From Hydra vulgaris (taxonomy: Eukaryota; Cnidaria; Hydrozoa; Anthoathecata; Hydridae), in contig NC_088921.1 of assembly GCF_038396675.1 (NCBI RefSeq), forward strand, positions 17,671,001 to 17,735,000: a stretch of DNA of 64,000 nt, written 5' to 3'. The position numbers were made by a program, and so were the translations under genes. This document shows, one piece after another, positions 21,329 through 33,590 of the stretch (the stretch's first letter is position 1; each line of letters opens with the position of its first letter). The notes under the pieces are model-generated. The model did no database searches and was not told where the DNA came from. It saw only the letters and a list, made by a program, of their open reading frames with translations.

Positions 21329-22208
21329 TTAGTTAAAAAATAAAAAATAAATAAATACTTTTATAGATTTAGTGGAAACAGCATCTCGTTTCTTCGCAGT
21401 CCAATCACGAATGACTAGTTTGTCGTATGATATGATAGCAAATTTGCCGGATTCCCTTAGTTTTTTCATTCGTTCTCTTAAACCCTTCCTTATTTCTGTA
21501 GTCTCAGCACTAAAATCTTCATTTATAAAGATGTTTTTTTCTTTGAGTTTACACGATTTTTTAAGTATTTCAGTTTTATCTTTATAATTTAATAACTTTA
21601 GGACTATCGGTCTGTGTTTCTTGATATATCTCGGTCCAGATTGATGTGCTCTTTCGATTTTTATATTTTTAATGTCAAGGCATTCCTTAAATAATTTATG
21701 CAACTTACATTCAGATTCTAACCATGATTCATTTTCGCTTTCTTTTATCCCTTCAATTCTCAAGTTGTTCCTACGTGAACGATCTTCCAACACTCTTAGT
21801 TTGTTCCTGATTTTTAATATTTCACTTTTATCTTTAACTTCAATGTTAATTTTTTTTGTGTTCTGTTTCACTGTTTCAAACTTTGACGAAATTAAATCAT
21901 CTTGCGCAGAAATAAATTTCTTAATAAATCTCATTGAATTCGGTTTCTAAAAATACTACCTTTTGACGTGTAGCGTTCAAATCATTTGCAATATCGTTAG
22001 TTTTTGTTATGTTTTTAATTGTATCTTTTTCAAGTTTATCTAGTCTCTCTGTTAAAATGTTCATGTTTGCAGAAGTAATAATAGCAAAGTTTTTTTCTTG
22101 GTCTTTTAAAAGTTGCTCTGTTTTCTCCAAAATAACTTTTCTTTGATTTTCTAGCATTTTCCCAGCTACCATTTTCTCAATATTTTCGATTGATAATAAT
22201 TTATCCAT
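21329..22208 (-). pseudogene. Second CR1-like LINE ORF1, frameshifted
   Basis: Starts MDKLLSIENIEKMVAG at 22208 with a coiled coil. A frame change at ~21925 (between VVFLETEFNEI and FIKKFISAQDDL) leads into the conserved core LEDRSRRNNLRIEGIKESEN, IKIERAHQSGP, RPIVLKLLNYKDK and FINEDFSAET, ending at 21329. It is a paralogue of the ORF1 at 20129 and part of the same LINE as 21062-21265. The GC-richer start of its 5' UTR lies around 22290-22320. Confidence 0.8.
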
Positions 22209-22325
22209 TATATTATTTTATTATTTAAAGTGTATATACAATTCTTTGAAGTATACTTTTTCTACTTTTTTTTTTTTTTTTTACTTTAAAACAACCGCGC
22301 TGCATAAACACGTCCGTTCACTTCC

Positions 22326-22815
22326 ATGTTCGTTGTTAAGGAAAATTTAGCCGAAGAAATCTCTCCAAGTAGCAAAACACTCCAGTCTTTTTTGAAAAAA
22401 TCAGATTTTATTATGGACAATTCGGAACTTTCCATTGAAGAACTTTGTTCAGCCTTTGACTTGCATCAGACAAATAAAAGTCCAGGTCTTGATAACAGTA
22501 ATGCAAATGTTTTGAAAAGTGTCTTTGATATTATTGAATTGCCTCTTTTCATTATTTTTAAACTTTGATTAAAAAACGGGGACCTTCTAAATCAATTAAC
22601 TTGCTAAAATAATTCTAATTTATAAAAACGGCGACGATTTTTTAAAATCAAACTCCAGACCTATCTCAATTCTTTCTTGTTTTTTAATGGTTCTCGAACG
22701 TATTATGTATAAAAGAATATATAAATTTATTAATAAAAACAATATTTTATATGCTAAACAGTTAAGGTATTGGAGAAATCATTGTACTGAGCATGCAGTG
22801 ATTTGGCTAGCAATG
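22326..22815 (+). pseudogene. LINE reverse-transcriptase fragment
   Basis: FDLHQTNKSPGLDNSNANVL at ~22455 is the RT block with KSPGxD. After frame breaks come SRPISILSCFLMVLERIMYK (~22660) and NILYAKQ (~22740), then a degenerate RNHCTEHA (cf. KDNSTEHA at 11.46 kb). Orientation is opposite to the neighbouring LINEs. Only the finger region remains. Confidence 0.75.
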
Positions 22816-22910
22816 TTTTGAAAGGATTTGATGACAATCATTATACACTTGGGGAAGGGTGTATCATAATAAACATTTGAAGATTAATAATGTTTAAATG
22901 TATATTATGA

Positions 22911-22985
22911 TTATATATAAATATATATAATATAGTATATATAAATATATATATAATAGTATATGTAAGAATAGTATATATAAAA
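22911..22985. repeat. Imperfect TA-rich microsatellite
   Basis: TATATAAATATA and TATAATAGTATA variants. Confidence 0.85.
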
Positions 22986-23156
22986 TATTTGTTATTAACT
23001 TTAGTAGCAGAAGCAGTAGCAGAGGTTGCACCATTAAATATTCTATTGATATTTTATGACAATTTTTGAGACACAAAACCACAGGAATTAAAATTTTTGT
23101 ATCCATGCCACAAGTTCACATTTCATAACATCCAAAGAAAAATCAGTAACAGCTTT

Positions 23157-23562
<406 letters not shown>

Positions 23563-23714
23563 AAGGTATAACTAAAACTTTTTTTTGGCAATTTTTGGTT
23601 TCCCATGCCACTATGAGTGGAGAAATTACATTTTATAACTGGAAATACCATTTGAAAGTGTTAAATCTTAAAAAAGTTCACCCCCCTAAGCTGAAAACTG
23701 TTTTCTCCCATCTA

Positions 23715-24103
23715 CACTATGAGTCATAAAAAAACATGCCACTGAACTTTCTACCATAACTTTGTCAAATTTGGTCTGATGCCTAACAAAATTTCAGGTT
23801 TTGTTAAGAATTGAATTGCAGAAAAACATTCGTCTGATGGTGACCCAATTCTAAAAACTGACTGTACACGAATACTCCAAACTTCAACAACAGAAAAATT
23901 GTCTGATTTCTTATATAGAAGTTAAAATTAGTTTAAAAATTCTAGGTTGAGATAATAAAAAAGAATTTAAAAAGTAATATTTTATATTAGTCAAGTATTG
24001 TTCTTGTTCTCTACTTGAAGAAGACACCATTTTTAAAATCGGTTCACAATGAGCAAAGTTATTGCAATAAGTTCAGTGGCATGTTTTTTTATGACTCATA
24101 GTG
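23715..24103. mobile_element. MITE with perfect 33-bp inverted repeats
   Basis: 23715-23747 (CACTATGAGTCAT, an A-run, then CATGCCACTGAAC) is the exact complement of 24071-24103. No ORF inside. No clear target duplication. Confidence 0.75.
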
Positions 24104-24344
24104 AATCTATTGTTAGATACAGTACAGTTTAAGGTATCACAGCTTCAGTTTATTGCTGGTGTGACTTTGCTAAATGTATGCATTCTTATTACATAATCTT
24201 TCATATTATATATTATAATTGTTATCATCACCTGACTTTTGATATTTTATAAACTTCTTTTGATAACCAAAACTCATAAGATTTGTTTATTTGTAGATAT
24301 TTAAATTTACACTCAAATTATAATTCGACAAGACTATAGTCAAG

Positions 24345-26118
24345 ATGTCTAAAAATAGTCTTCCTTCAGATTTGAATAAGAAACTATGGGAATCAAATTT
24401 GGTGAGGTTTGAAACAGCCGAGAATTCAAGAAAGTATGCATAGATTGTTGACAGTCTTGATCAAATGAACAAAATGCCAACAGAACAGCATATCCTGGAC
24501 AGATATAAGTGTTTGGCTGCAAATGTGAAAAGTAGACAGGAGAGAGTTGTGATATTGGTCAAAGAAGTAAAAATCTTATGGAAAAAACTGAATCTTCCAA
24601 TTCAAAAAGGCAAATCTACAAAAAAAAAGAAAAATTGAGAATGTACTAAACAAGTATGAAAAAGACAGCAGAAAACCAGGAACGCAAGACTTTACCAACT
24701 TGTTCAACGTAACTGGTGAAAATGGAGAATGGTTGTGCCAGGAAGATAAAGCCTTCTATAATCTTCAGATGTCAACAAATGATAGAGCTAGCTACTGCAC
24801 CGCAATTGAAGATACGCAAGGAGTTCATCCTAGAAAACTAAAGTTGATTAAGCAAAAAGTCAGTCAAGATACTAAGGATAAAGTAAGCAGTAAAGATGAA
24901 AAATATTTTAGCACTGAAGAAGAAAAACAAGATTCTGACAGTGGTTCTCAAGATTCAGAGGCTCCAACAACATGTAAAAGACAAAAAACTGATTATGCAA
25001 TAAAATTTGGTGACAAAAGCAAAACTGAGTTCAAGAAAGGCACACACAGTCTGCAAAACTCTTGCAGAGATGGAATTTCTATTCCAACTCCAAGTCAAAG
25101 TGGTGTTTACAAAGCCACAATGAAAGCAGGAGAAAAATTAAAAGAACATTTTATTGAAACTCTAAGAAACGAAAACTGGAGCTTGCACTTTGATGGGAAG
25201 CACATAAAGAATACAGAGTACCAGGTTGTAGTTCTAAAAAATGAAAATATGGAAGTTAATCTAGCAGTTCTTGCACTGATCGATGGAAAAGGTGAAACAA
25301 TATTCAATGGAATAAAAACTGTGCTTGATGAATATAAGCTATGGCCTGCAACTAAGTTAATAATTTCTGATACAACCTCCGCAAATACAGGAAAATCTGT
25401 TGGGGCAGTCACACTACTTCAGAAGCATTTTGTTAAGCTTGGATTAGACAAACCTCTTTATATTGGATGCCAGCATCATGTTCTTAATACATTACTAAAA
25501 CATGTGATGAATGATTATTTTGAAGCAGCAACAACCTCGCCTAATCTCAATTATTGGTTCATTAGTAGAATAACAGAAGAGTACCAGCAACTGAAAGCAT
25601 CTTTTGACATTTCTGGAGATGTTCTGAAGGAAGAAGAAAAAATTGTTTGGAGAGATGATATGGCTTTCCTTCATCACTTGATCACTTGTTACAGACAGTT
25701 TAAGAAAACAGGATTATTCCCTAAAGTAAATTTCAGAACTTTGCCAAATATAAACAATGCAAGATGGAATAGCCGAGCAATCTATGCTTTGCTAGCTTAT
25801 ATTTTACTTCCAGAATTTTGACAGTCTGCCAAAGGTCAGTCATCATGTGACTTTATTAGTGGCACGTGGAGTGGCATCTGGTTTTCTGGTCAGGTTTATA
25901 ATCAGGATAACTACAATAATTTCGCAGCCGTTTGCAAAGATCACTCAAAGGCAATAAAGACTTTAAGGACTTTTTGGTCGGTATAGCCGACTCCAATCCC
26001 AACTCAAAGGTCAAACATTTGTGCTGAACGTGCAATTAAAGTTCTGCAGGATTTACTTCCATTGTGCCAAAGCATTGATAAAATTAACATTAAATTTCTT
26101 TTGACAAATGAACACTAA
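24345..26118 (+). pseudogene. Transposase-like protein, RNase-H-like, unnamed family (copy 1)
   Basis: Starts MSKNSLPSDLNKKLWESNL at 24345. TAG at 24441 interrupts it, a 9-A run at 24620-24628 shifts the frame, and it is then open from before 24700 to TGA at 25819. The same frame reads on with one more TAG to 26118. Conserved points: WSLHFDGKHI (first Asp), LIISDTTSANTGKSVGAVTL (second Asp), GCQHHVLNTLLKHVM, NNARWNSRAIYALLAY and a C-terminal CAERAIKVLQDL. Nearly the same landmarks in the same order occur at 50676-53031 on the minus strand, so this is a family. The Asp residues and the Cys/His step suggest a DDE-type transposase distant from hAT. I cannot name it. Confidence 0.65.
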
Positions 26119-26258
26119 AACCTTTATGTTTGTATTTCTGATTAAAAAAACCATTTTGTACAATGTATAATTGTATATATTTTTATAAATTTGAATAAGG
26201 GGGTGACATTTTTTTAATGTTGACACTTGCCATTGGATTTTTCTTGATCTTTCCATTA

Positions 26259-26423
<165 letters not shown>

Positions 26424-28196
26424 CAGCTGCGGACAAAACTACGTGAACGATTGCAAATAGTTTTTTTTAATGAAATTTTCAATGTCTTAAAATAAGTTTA
26501 TAGTTTAATACTATATATGGTTGGATAGAGCGTTTTTTGCTCTATAAGACTGTGTAAAGTGTATTCTCTAATAATTTGTTTAAAATTAAACATATCTAAA
26601 TGTTCAAAAAGCATCAAATATTTTGCGCGACAAAACCACGTGAACGATTATACAAACGTAAAAGAATAATTTTACTAACATCAACAAATAATAGATTAAA
26701 AAAAAAAAAAAACATTAATATTTAGTTGCATAGCCTTTAGAATCGATAACGGCCTTGCACCGTATTGGCATAGATTCTACAAGAGTTTCTAGTAACTGTT
26801 TTGGTAATGCCTCCCATTCATACTGTACGGCTCGAAAAAGTTCATCCGGTTTTTGAAATTTGCGACCTCCCAAGCGTCGCTCAACTTCAATCCATAAATT
26901 TTCGATTGGATTTAAGTCGGGAGATTGGGCAGGCCACTTCAAAACCGTTATGCTATTATTTATGAGCCAATTTTTTACAGTCAAAGCTGTATGTTTAGGG
27001 TCATTATCATGTTGATAAACCCAATTGTGAGGCATTTTTTCTAAAGCGTGTGGCAACATTTGATTAGATAATATTTCCCTGTACTGTAGTTGGTCCATTA
27101 TACCGTTTACACGGTACAACGGACCAATTTCAGCCCAGGAGAAACACCCCCAAACCATTATATTGCCACCCCCAAATTTTACAGTTCCTATTGTATACTC
27201 TTTTGCAAATCTTTTACCTACTGGACGCCTAACATAACCTCGACCGTCGCTGCAAACCATGTTAAATTTACTTTCATCCGACCACAAAACTGTTTTCCAA
27301 TTTTCAACCGTCCAGTTTAAGTGATCTTTAGCGAACTGTAGGCGATCTTTGACGTGCCTGGGCTTAAGGAATGGTTTCTTTGCAGGTCTGCGCCCATAAA
27401 GACCTCCTTCGTTTAAACGCCTTTGAATCGTTCGTGTGCTTACGTTTTCCATGCCTGTTTGCAGACGAATTTCAGGGGCTGTCAAATGTGGATTCTCAAG
27501 AGATTTTCGCACAATTTTTCGATCAGTACTAAAAAATAAAATGTTAAACATTAAAATTAACATTAACATTAATATTATTAAGATTAAATATTAAAAAAAA
27601 ATAAAATTAAAGGAATATTACCGCTTATCCGTAATACGTGGACGACCACCTTTCTTAACGATCTTTTTGCTCTTTTCTCGGTGTATAAATTTATGTATTC
27701 CACCTTTTGACATCTTCACATGAGCTGCAATTTGCCCAATGGACCATTTTTCTTCTTTGCGCAAACGCAAAACCAAGCTTTCGATTTTTGAATCAGTTTG
27801 ACGAACCATTATAGTTTAATTTTTTTAATTTTTTGATGTTAAACAGAATAATCTTGAGAAATTTAAATGATTGTAAGTTCTTAGAATACCAAAACCACAT
27901 GAACGATTTTTAAAAGCACTGATTTCGATGTGAATATAATATAATTTGCATCAAAAATGACGCTTTTATAAATCGTTCACGTGGTTTTGTTGCTCAAAAT
28001 TTTCGAAACTATTTTAACGTTTATACATGTATGATTTTATACGTATTATTAAAGAATACACTTTACACAATCTTATAGAGCAAAAAACGCTCTATCCAAT
28101 CATATATAGTATTAGAGAAAAAACTTTTTTTAAGGTGTTGAAACTTTTGTTTCAAAAAACTATCTGCAATCGTTCACGTAGTTTTGTCCGCAACTG
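26424..28196 (-). mobile_element. Tc1-type DNA transposon, structurally complete
   Basis: 1773 bp between TA dinucleotides in a (TA)n tract. The ends are inverted: CAGCTGCGGACAAAACTACG at 26424 and the complement of CAGTTGCGGACAAAACTACG at 28196. Similarity extends over ~165 nt on each side (GAGCGTTTTTTGCTCTATAA, AGTGTATTCT). Inner copies of CAAAACCACGTGAACGATT lie at ~26632 and ~27980, with a variant at 27893, so the arrangement is of the IR/DR type known from Sleeping Beauty-like elements, where transposase binds outer and inner sites. It carries one transposase gene (26715-27809). Confidence 0.9.
26715..27809 (-). CDS. Tc1 transposase (two exons, DD34E)
   Basis: Exon 1 is 27622-27809 and exon 2 is 26715-27528. 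The 93-bp intron has GT at its start (GCG|GTAATATT) and TTTTTTAG at its end, and the Arg codon CG|T is rebuilt across it, giving 333 residues, near the usual ~340. The N-terminus has a paired-like helix-turn-helix (WSIGQIAAHVKMSKGGIHKF) and a GRP-type linker (KKGGRPRITDKR). The second HTH follows (STRTIQRRLNEGGLYGRRPA). The catalytic domain shows WSDESKFN, QHDNDPKHTA and SPDLNPIENLW. I count 34 residues between the second Asp and the Glu, the Tc1 signature. No stop or frameshift is visible, so the protein may be functional. It cuts and pastes the element at TA sites. Confidence 0.9.
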
Positions 28197-28424
<228 letters not shown>

Positions 28425-29647
28425 AAGGCATGTTTTCGGAAAAATCTGTCCATCTTTCTTGATCAAAAAAGGATGTAAAAAAGCTTAAATGTATTTAAAT
28501 CAATATATTTCTGAAAAATTAAGACTGTAAAGATTACATATTAAAAGGAAAAAAAAAAAATTAAGTTTTACAGAAAATTTTGACTTTCTTTTTGATGCCT
28601 CCCATAAGTTTCTGAACAGAGTGATTTTTGTAAGTTTTAGCACTTTTATTTAGCAGCTTTTCCACTTAATTTCAATTTCTTTTTTTGATGGCCCAATATT
28701 TTTCAATAGGACGTAATTCGGGGCAGTTTGGAGGATTCATCTTTTTCGGAACCAACATCACTCCATTATCATCGTAAAACTTTTGAGCATCTTTTGAGTA
28801 ATGTATTGTAACCAAATCAGGCCAAAACAATACTGAAGTACTTCTATGAGCTTTAATTAGTCGTTTTATAAGAGAAAGACAACATTTCACGTATTCAGTA
28901 GATTTCATTGTGCCCAAACAAACATGAATTGGCGATTTTTTGCCGCAAGAGCAAAGTGCCTGCCAAATCATCAATTTTTTCGAAAATTTATCAGTCATTA
29001 CTCACTCGCATTTCCTCTTATTTTAGAAGCATAGTAGCACTGCCCAGGAATTTGTTTAAAATCCATTTTAACATAAGTTTCGTCATCCATCAAAATGCAT
29101 CCATTATGTTTTGTTAACAAGTTGTCATACAACTTTCGAGCTCGACTCTTTGCGGTTGAATTTTGTTTAAAACTTTGATATCCAAGTCTCTGTCGCCATT
29201 TGTGTAAAAAAAAAATTGGAAACCTTCATTTATTTCGCTCGATATCTATTAGATCAATCAGGATGTTTTTCCAATGAAGTCTCCAACCGTTCGAGAGCTC
29301 TAGGATTTGCTGTGCGTTTTTTTCGACCACTTTCTTGTTTTCTCTGAATAATTTTCTGTTTTGTAAACCGTTTAAGAACAGTATCTACAGTTCTTCTTGA
29401 TATTTTTAATGATTTCGCCAACTTTCTATTCGATAAAGTTGGATTTTTTAAGTGTTTGTTCACAATCAAAAATCTTTGTAAAGTTTGCTCGGTTGACATT
29501 TTGAAACTAAATAATATTTTTAATTATTTTTTTCTGCCAAAATGTTCTATTATACAAACACTACCTCACACAAAAAAATAATTTCACAAAACGACTAGCT
29601 TTACCACACCGCAAAAGGTGGGCAGATTTATCCGATAGCATGCCCAT
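28425..29647 (-). mobile_element. Mariner-type DNA transposon (DD37E), decayed
   Basis: Imperfect ~35-bp inverted ends: GGCATGTTTTCGGAAAAATC at 28428 versus the complement of GGCATGCTATCGGATAAATC at ~29645, both continuing to CTGnCCAnCTTT. Both sides border TA-rich repeat. It carries the transposase pseudogene at 28672-29499. Confidence 0.7.
28672..29499 (-). pseudogene. Mariner/Tc1-superfamily transposase, DD37E type, broken
   Basis: The N-terminal HTH starts MSTEQTLQRFLIVNKHL at 29499 (SNRKLAKSLKISRRTVDTVL) and stops at 29254. Out of that frame follow CILMDDETYVKMDFKQIPGQ (first Asp, ~29090), KLMIWQALCSCG and TSVLFWPDLVTIHYSKD (second Asp). Then NPPNCPELRPIEKYW gives the Glu, 37 residues after the second Asp by my count. 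Stops and frame changes at ~29254, ~28995 and ~28672 make it nonfunctional. The remaining C-terminus reads on in another frame to ~28570. Confidence 0.8.
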
Positions 29648-29654
29648 CGGAAAT

Positions 29655-29702
29655 ATATACATATATATACATATGTATATACATATGTATATATATATAT
29701 AT
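29655..29702. repeat. TATACATATATA microsatellite
   Basis: Short TA tract with regular TACATATG variants. Confidence 0.85.
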
Positions 29703-29704
29703 AA

Positions 29705-30990
29705 ATTTCGTCAATAAACAATCATTTTACAATATTTTTTGTAAAACTTAGAAATTTAATCTTTATATTCTGACCGGAGCAAGTAGAAGACAATGTGTCT
29801 TATCACCCTGCTCCTATGTTCGTAAAAATGTCAATAAAGTTTTACGTATTAAGTTCCTAAAATATACGTTATATAAGTTTACAAATATTAAAAATTTTGT
29901 ACATATAACAAGTTTTATACATATTATAACAAATTACAGTTCATAAAATATACATAAGTTAAAAGATGCATATATACGTGTTAACAAATCAATATATAAG
30001 TGTTTTTAAAAATACAAAAGAATGTTTTTATTATTTAAATGTAATTAATTTCGTTTAATTGTTTTTTTATAAAGTTCAATTGAAGTTTCGTTATTTGTGT
30101 CTTTATTCAGGATATAGTTCCACAAACGTGGTCCTCGACATGTAATTGAGAAGTCTTATTTTTTAAGGGATGTTGTAGGGATAAGGAAACTGCCAATGGA
30201 ATACACTTGTGGAGTATTTGTGTTTAATTATGGTGAATTGAGGCTGAAAATATGTTGGAAGCAAGTTGTTATGAATTTTAGGCATAAATATCAGACTTTG
30301 ATGTTTAGTTCATAAATATTTAAAACAATATTTTATTGTTCTTTTGTTATTCATCTTTACTTATAAAGGCTCGGCGCATGCGCATTTACTTATAATGCGC
30401 ATCTACCTGCATTCAAAACTAAGCGGCCCGCTTGCTTTTTTTAGCTAAAAATTTTTTTAAAGATGGTGAAAATTTACTTGCCCACGATATATTGCAATAA
30501 ATAATGTGGCTATGAATAAATGAAAAATACAAGCTTTTTAAGCACATTATATTAAAAAAGTGCTTCGTTTTGAAAAGGATCCCAAGAGCTTTTAAAATGT
30601 TGTTTTCCACTAATTGGATATGATTTTTCTAATTTAAATGATCGTCCAATATTATGCCTAGGATTTTCATTAAATGAGCTCTTTCAGCTTTAATGTTGTT
30701 TATAAATAAATCCGGAAGTTTCAGGGGTATGTTATCAGTTTTCGAAGATTTTGTGAAAAGAATGCATTTAGTTTTATTAATGTTTACGGACAGTTTTTTG
30801 GCTTTAAACCAGTCATTTAAATTTATTAGCTTTGTGTTTACAGTAGAAAAACAAAGTTTAAATTAGATCCCGAAAAAAAAGTATTAGTACCATCAGCAAA
30901 AAGAACAAAATTAAGGAATTTAGAGGATAAGTGGATGCCATTATTATATAAAAGAGCAGCAGAGGACCAAGTATTGTGCCCCGTGTGTAT
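29705..30990 (-). pseudogene. CR1-like LINE fragment: RT palm/thumb and 3' UTR
   Basis: On the minus strand: TILGPLLLF near 30975, FLNFVLFADGTN (FADG in place of the YADD box), NINKTKCILFTKSS, LPDLFINNIKAERAHLMKIL, GIILDDHLN, and then SFIHSHIIYCNISWAS at ~30500. Stops and frame changes are present. The 3' UTR holds the hairpin region GGAGCAAGTAGAAGACAATG at 29776, shared with copies at 41.5 and 62.8 kb. The Gly in the catalytic box and the stops mark it as dead. 5'-truncated at ~30990. Confidence 0.75.
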
Positions 30991-30999
30991 AGCGAACTC

Positions 31000-31400
31000 A
31001 AGTCAAAAATAAGTACATATTTTGGGTGATTTGTAAGGTGTCTGGGGTGCTTTTTTTCATGAAATTTGGCAGGTAGCAAGAAAAAAGATTTTTGCTGATG
31101 TCTGAATATATTAGAAAAAAATCTCAGCAATTCTCAATGCATACCTGATGCACAAACAACAAGGAAGTTTCAAACAACAATGAATTCATTATAAACATAA
31201 TTTTACAAAAAATATTTTCGTGTAGAATTAAAGTTAAACTCTTCTAGTATTTAAAAAAAAATCTATATTGATACAAACGGCTATAAAAATAGCACAGAGA
31301 AACATCTTCTCATCATACCGCTCTTAAAAATACAGAAAAAAGAATGGCACAAAATTTGGACAAAGAAAAAGGTTCCGTTAAGGTCGGATTTACGCGTACC
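31000..31400. repeat. Dispersed repeat related to 18.6-19.3 kb
   Basis: ATGAAATTTGGCAGGTAGCA at ~31060 and the end phrase GATTTACGCGTACC at ~31388 parallel the 18.9-19.26 kb block. The middle is poorly conserved. Confidence 0.45.
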
Positions 31401-32617
31401 TAGTAATATAATGATATTTTTTATAGTTTGAATCTTGTTTAAGAATTAAAAGATTTTGTCTCTATACTTAGAAGTATTGTTAATTAACTCCTCATAATAT
31501 GCTTTGAAGCTTAAAAATTGCATTTCAAGTTATTTTAAGTTAGTTATTACTGTTTCTTTGCTATACCATCTGAGTACTGAGTTTAACACAATGTTTGATG
31601 ATACAATTTTAAAGTGCTATAAAGCACCTGCGTTTTAATTTCTTTGTTTTAATCTTCAGTTTCTTCTAAAAATTATTGCAGAAATTCAGTGTTTTGTTAC
31701 GCTAGTTGGAAAGACCACATCATATCTTTAAGTGCTTTTTATTTAACCAAAGGCTTTATTAGGTTTCTTTATTATTGCCAAGCAAAGGCTTTATTACGTG
31801 AGTTTAACCTGTGGGAAGTCTAGTTAAATTTCACTTAACTGTCTGAATTTCAAAAATGAACTTCAATCTAATAATACTGAAACATTAAAAGCAACAATCA
31901 TTTTCTAAGAAGTTATAAGAGAGTAGTAAGAAGAAGTTGCAAAGCAAAATGGTAGATAAAGTCTGAATGGTATGGTTTAGTTTTTCACACATAGTCTATA
32001 GATAGCAAACAAGTTTTTAACAAGTTTGTCAAACTTATGAATTGTGTTTTAAATAAAATTCAAATATAATAAAAGTATAATTTCTAAAAATGTCTTAACT
32101 ACCCTTTGTTAAACAGCTTATTTCATTGCTAGACATCTTTGTAAAAACATTATTTAGCATTGAACAAAAAGTTACAATAAGTTTTTTGACTTGAAGTATT
32201 TATAAAGTTTATTTATAATTAAAAGTTATTTATAAAATTATATAAAAAAGTTTACACAGCAAAATCTTGTATTTAAAAAATTATAACCTGTATATATTAT
32301 TACAACTATTATTACATTACTACAACTGACTATTTTCGAAAATTAATTTTTTTTGTTTGCAAAAATCATATTTTCAAATTTAGAGACCATTTAAGCGATG
32401 CTAGTGACGTCATTTAATTAGCGATGTCATTTAAAATATTATTAAAACATTTTTGTATAATACACTCAATCTGGTCAAAACTAAAAAAAAATGGGAGGGG
32501 GAGGTAGGCATAGTTTTTTGGACCTACCCAAAAAACTTTAAAACGAACTAACAAACATGTTATGTATGATTTATTCATAACGTTTTGCGCAATATTACGG
32601 AACTTAGAACATGAAAA
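31401..32617. other. AT-rich spacer without recognised element
   Basis: No coding motif or inverted repeat seen, except a GGTAGG/CCTACC mini-inversion around 32500-32526. It could be intronic sequence of a gene ending with the exon at 32870. Confidence 0.35.
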
Positions 32618-32695
32618 ATTTGCGAATAAGTTGTAAAGAATCTTTACAGCTTATTCGCAAATTATGCATGAAATATCTTTACTAAAGATATTTCA
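32618..32695. repeat. Two adjacent palindromes
   Basis: 32618-32663 is a 46-nt palindrome around AAAGA/TCTTT with one mismatch. 32669-32695 is TGAAATATCTTTA, C, and its complement. Confidence 0.85.
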
Positions 32696-32730
32696 AACTT
32701 AAAGGAATTTTAAACCATAGATTGCCGTGC

Positions 32731-32752
32731 GAAATGGTTTATACTTAACGTT
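32731..32752. repeat. Direct repeat, left copy
   Basis: TATACTTAACGTTGCGGGAG recurs at 33827-33848 and brackets about 1.1 kb that includes the candidate exon and the first large palindrome. Confidence 0.75.
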
Positions 32753-32869
32753 GCGGGAGAAAATAAATATAAAACATGCTTAAGAAAATAAATATACTAT
32801 GAAAACATTTTTATATTATATTTATATTATGAAAATATTATTTACAATAAACAATTTACTTAATTTCAG

Positions 32870-32991
32870 GCACTCCAAACAACCTTGATTTAACGCCAAT
32901 TAGTAGCGATGTTTTGAACATGGAGCAAGTTACTATGAAAAAGAAGAAGAAAAAGCGTACAAGTGTCGTTAAGTTAACCGGAAGTCATTGA
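32870..32991 (+). CDS. Candidate 3'-terminal exon of a host gene
   Basis: A good acceptor (CAATTTACTTAATTTCAG) ends at 32869. The next 122 nt stay open with phase 2 and give TPNNLDLTPISSDVLNMEQ, then a polybasic KKKKKKRTSVVKLTGSH and TGA at 32989-32991. Composition differs from the AT-rich surroundings, and it matches no transposable element I recognise. A basic C-terminus could be a nuclear localisation or membrane-binding tail, but this is speculation. No upstream exon was found in the window. Confidence 0.4.
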
Positions 32992-33590
32992 AAGAAAACG
33001 TCATTAACTAAAAGAGATATTTAGTATTTTATTAAACTAATAAAATGATATGTAAAGAACAACATCACAACAACACATTAACAAGAACAGTATCATAATA
33101 ATACGTTAACAAGAACAGTGTCATAAAAATACGTTAACAAGAACAGTGTCATAGTAATTTGTTAACGAGACAACACTAAAATAATATATAAAGAACGAAA
33201 TTGTAGCATTAATTTTTTTCTGTTTTAAACACCTTTTACAATTAAACAGATGAATCTTTCTCATACGCAGTATGTCGCTATGACAGAAATATATTAACCA
33301 ACTTAATATTAATATTTAATATTGACAACATTAATATTAATATTTAAACTACAAAATTGTTTTTGTTTTTTTACTCACAAACATGTATAACTCATAGTTT
33401 ATTAGATATCAATGACTTAATAAACTATAAGTTTATAAAGTCTATATAACCTTCAGGCTTGAAAATGCCAATGTTTAATGACGTGCTTCCGAGCTAATCA
33501 TTATATAGCTATTAGCATTTTTCTTAATGATAAAATTTGATAGTTTGCGTAATAGCGATTAGTCTGATGCGACGCAATTAATTAATAGAT
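32992..33590. other. Possible 3' UTR and spacer
   Basis: Contains three or four repeats of the phrase ACGTTAACAAGAACAGTGTCATAATAA (each shorter or variant) at ~33070-33160. No gene. Confidence 0.4.
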
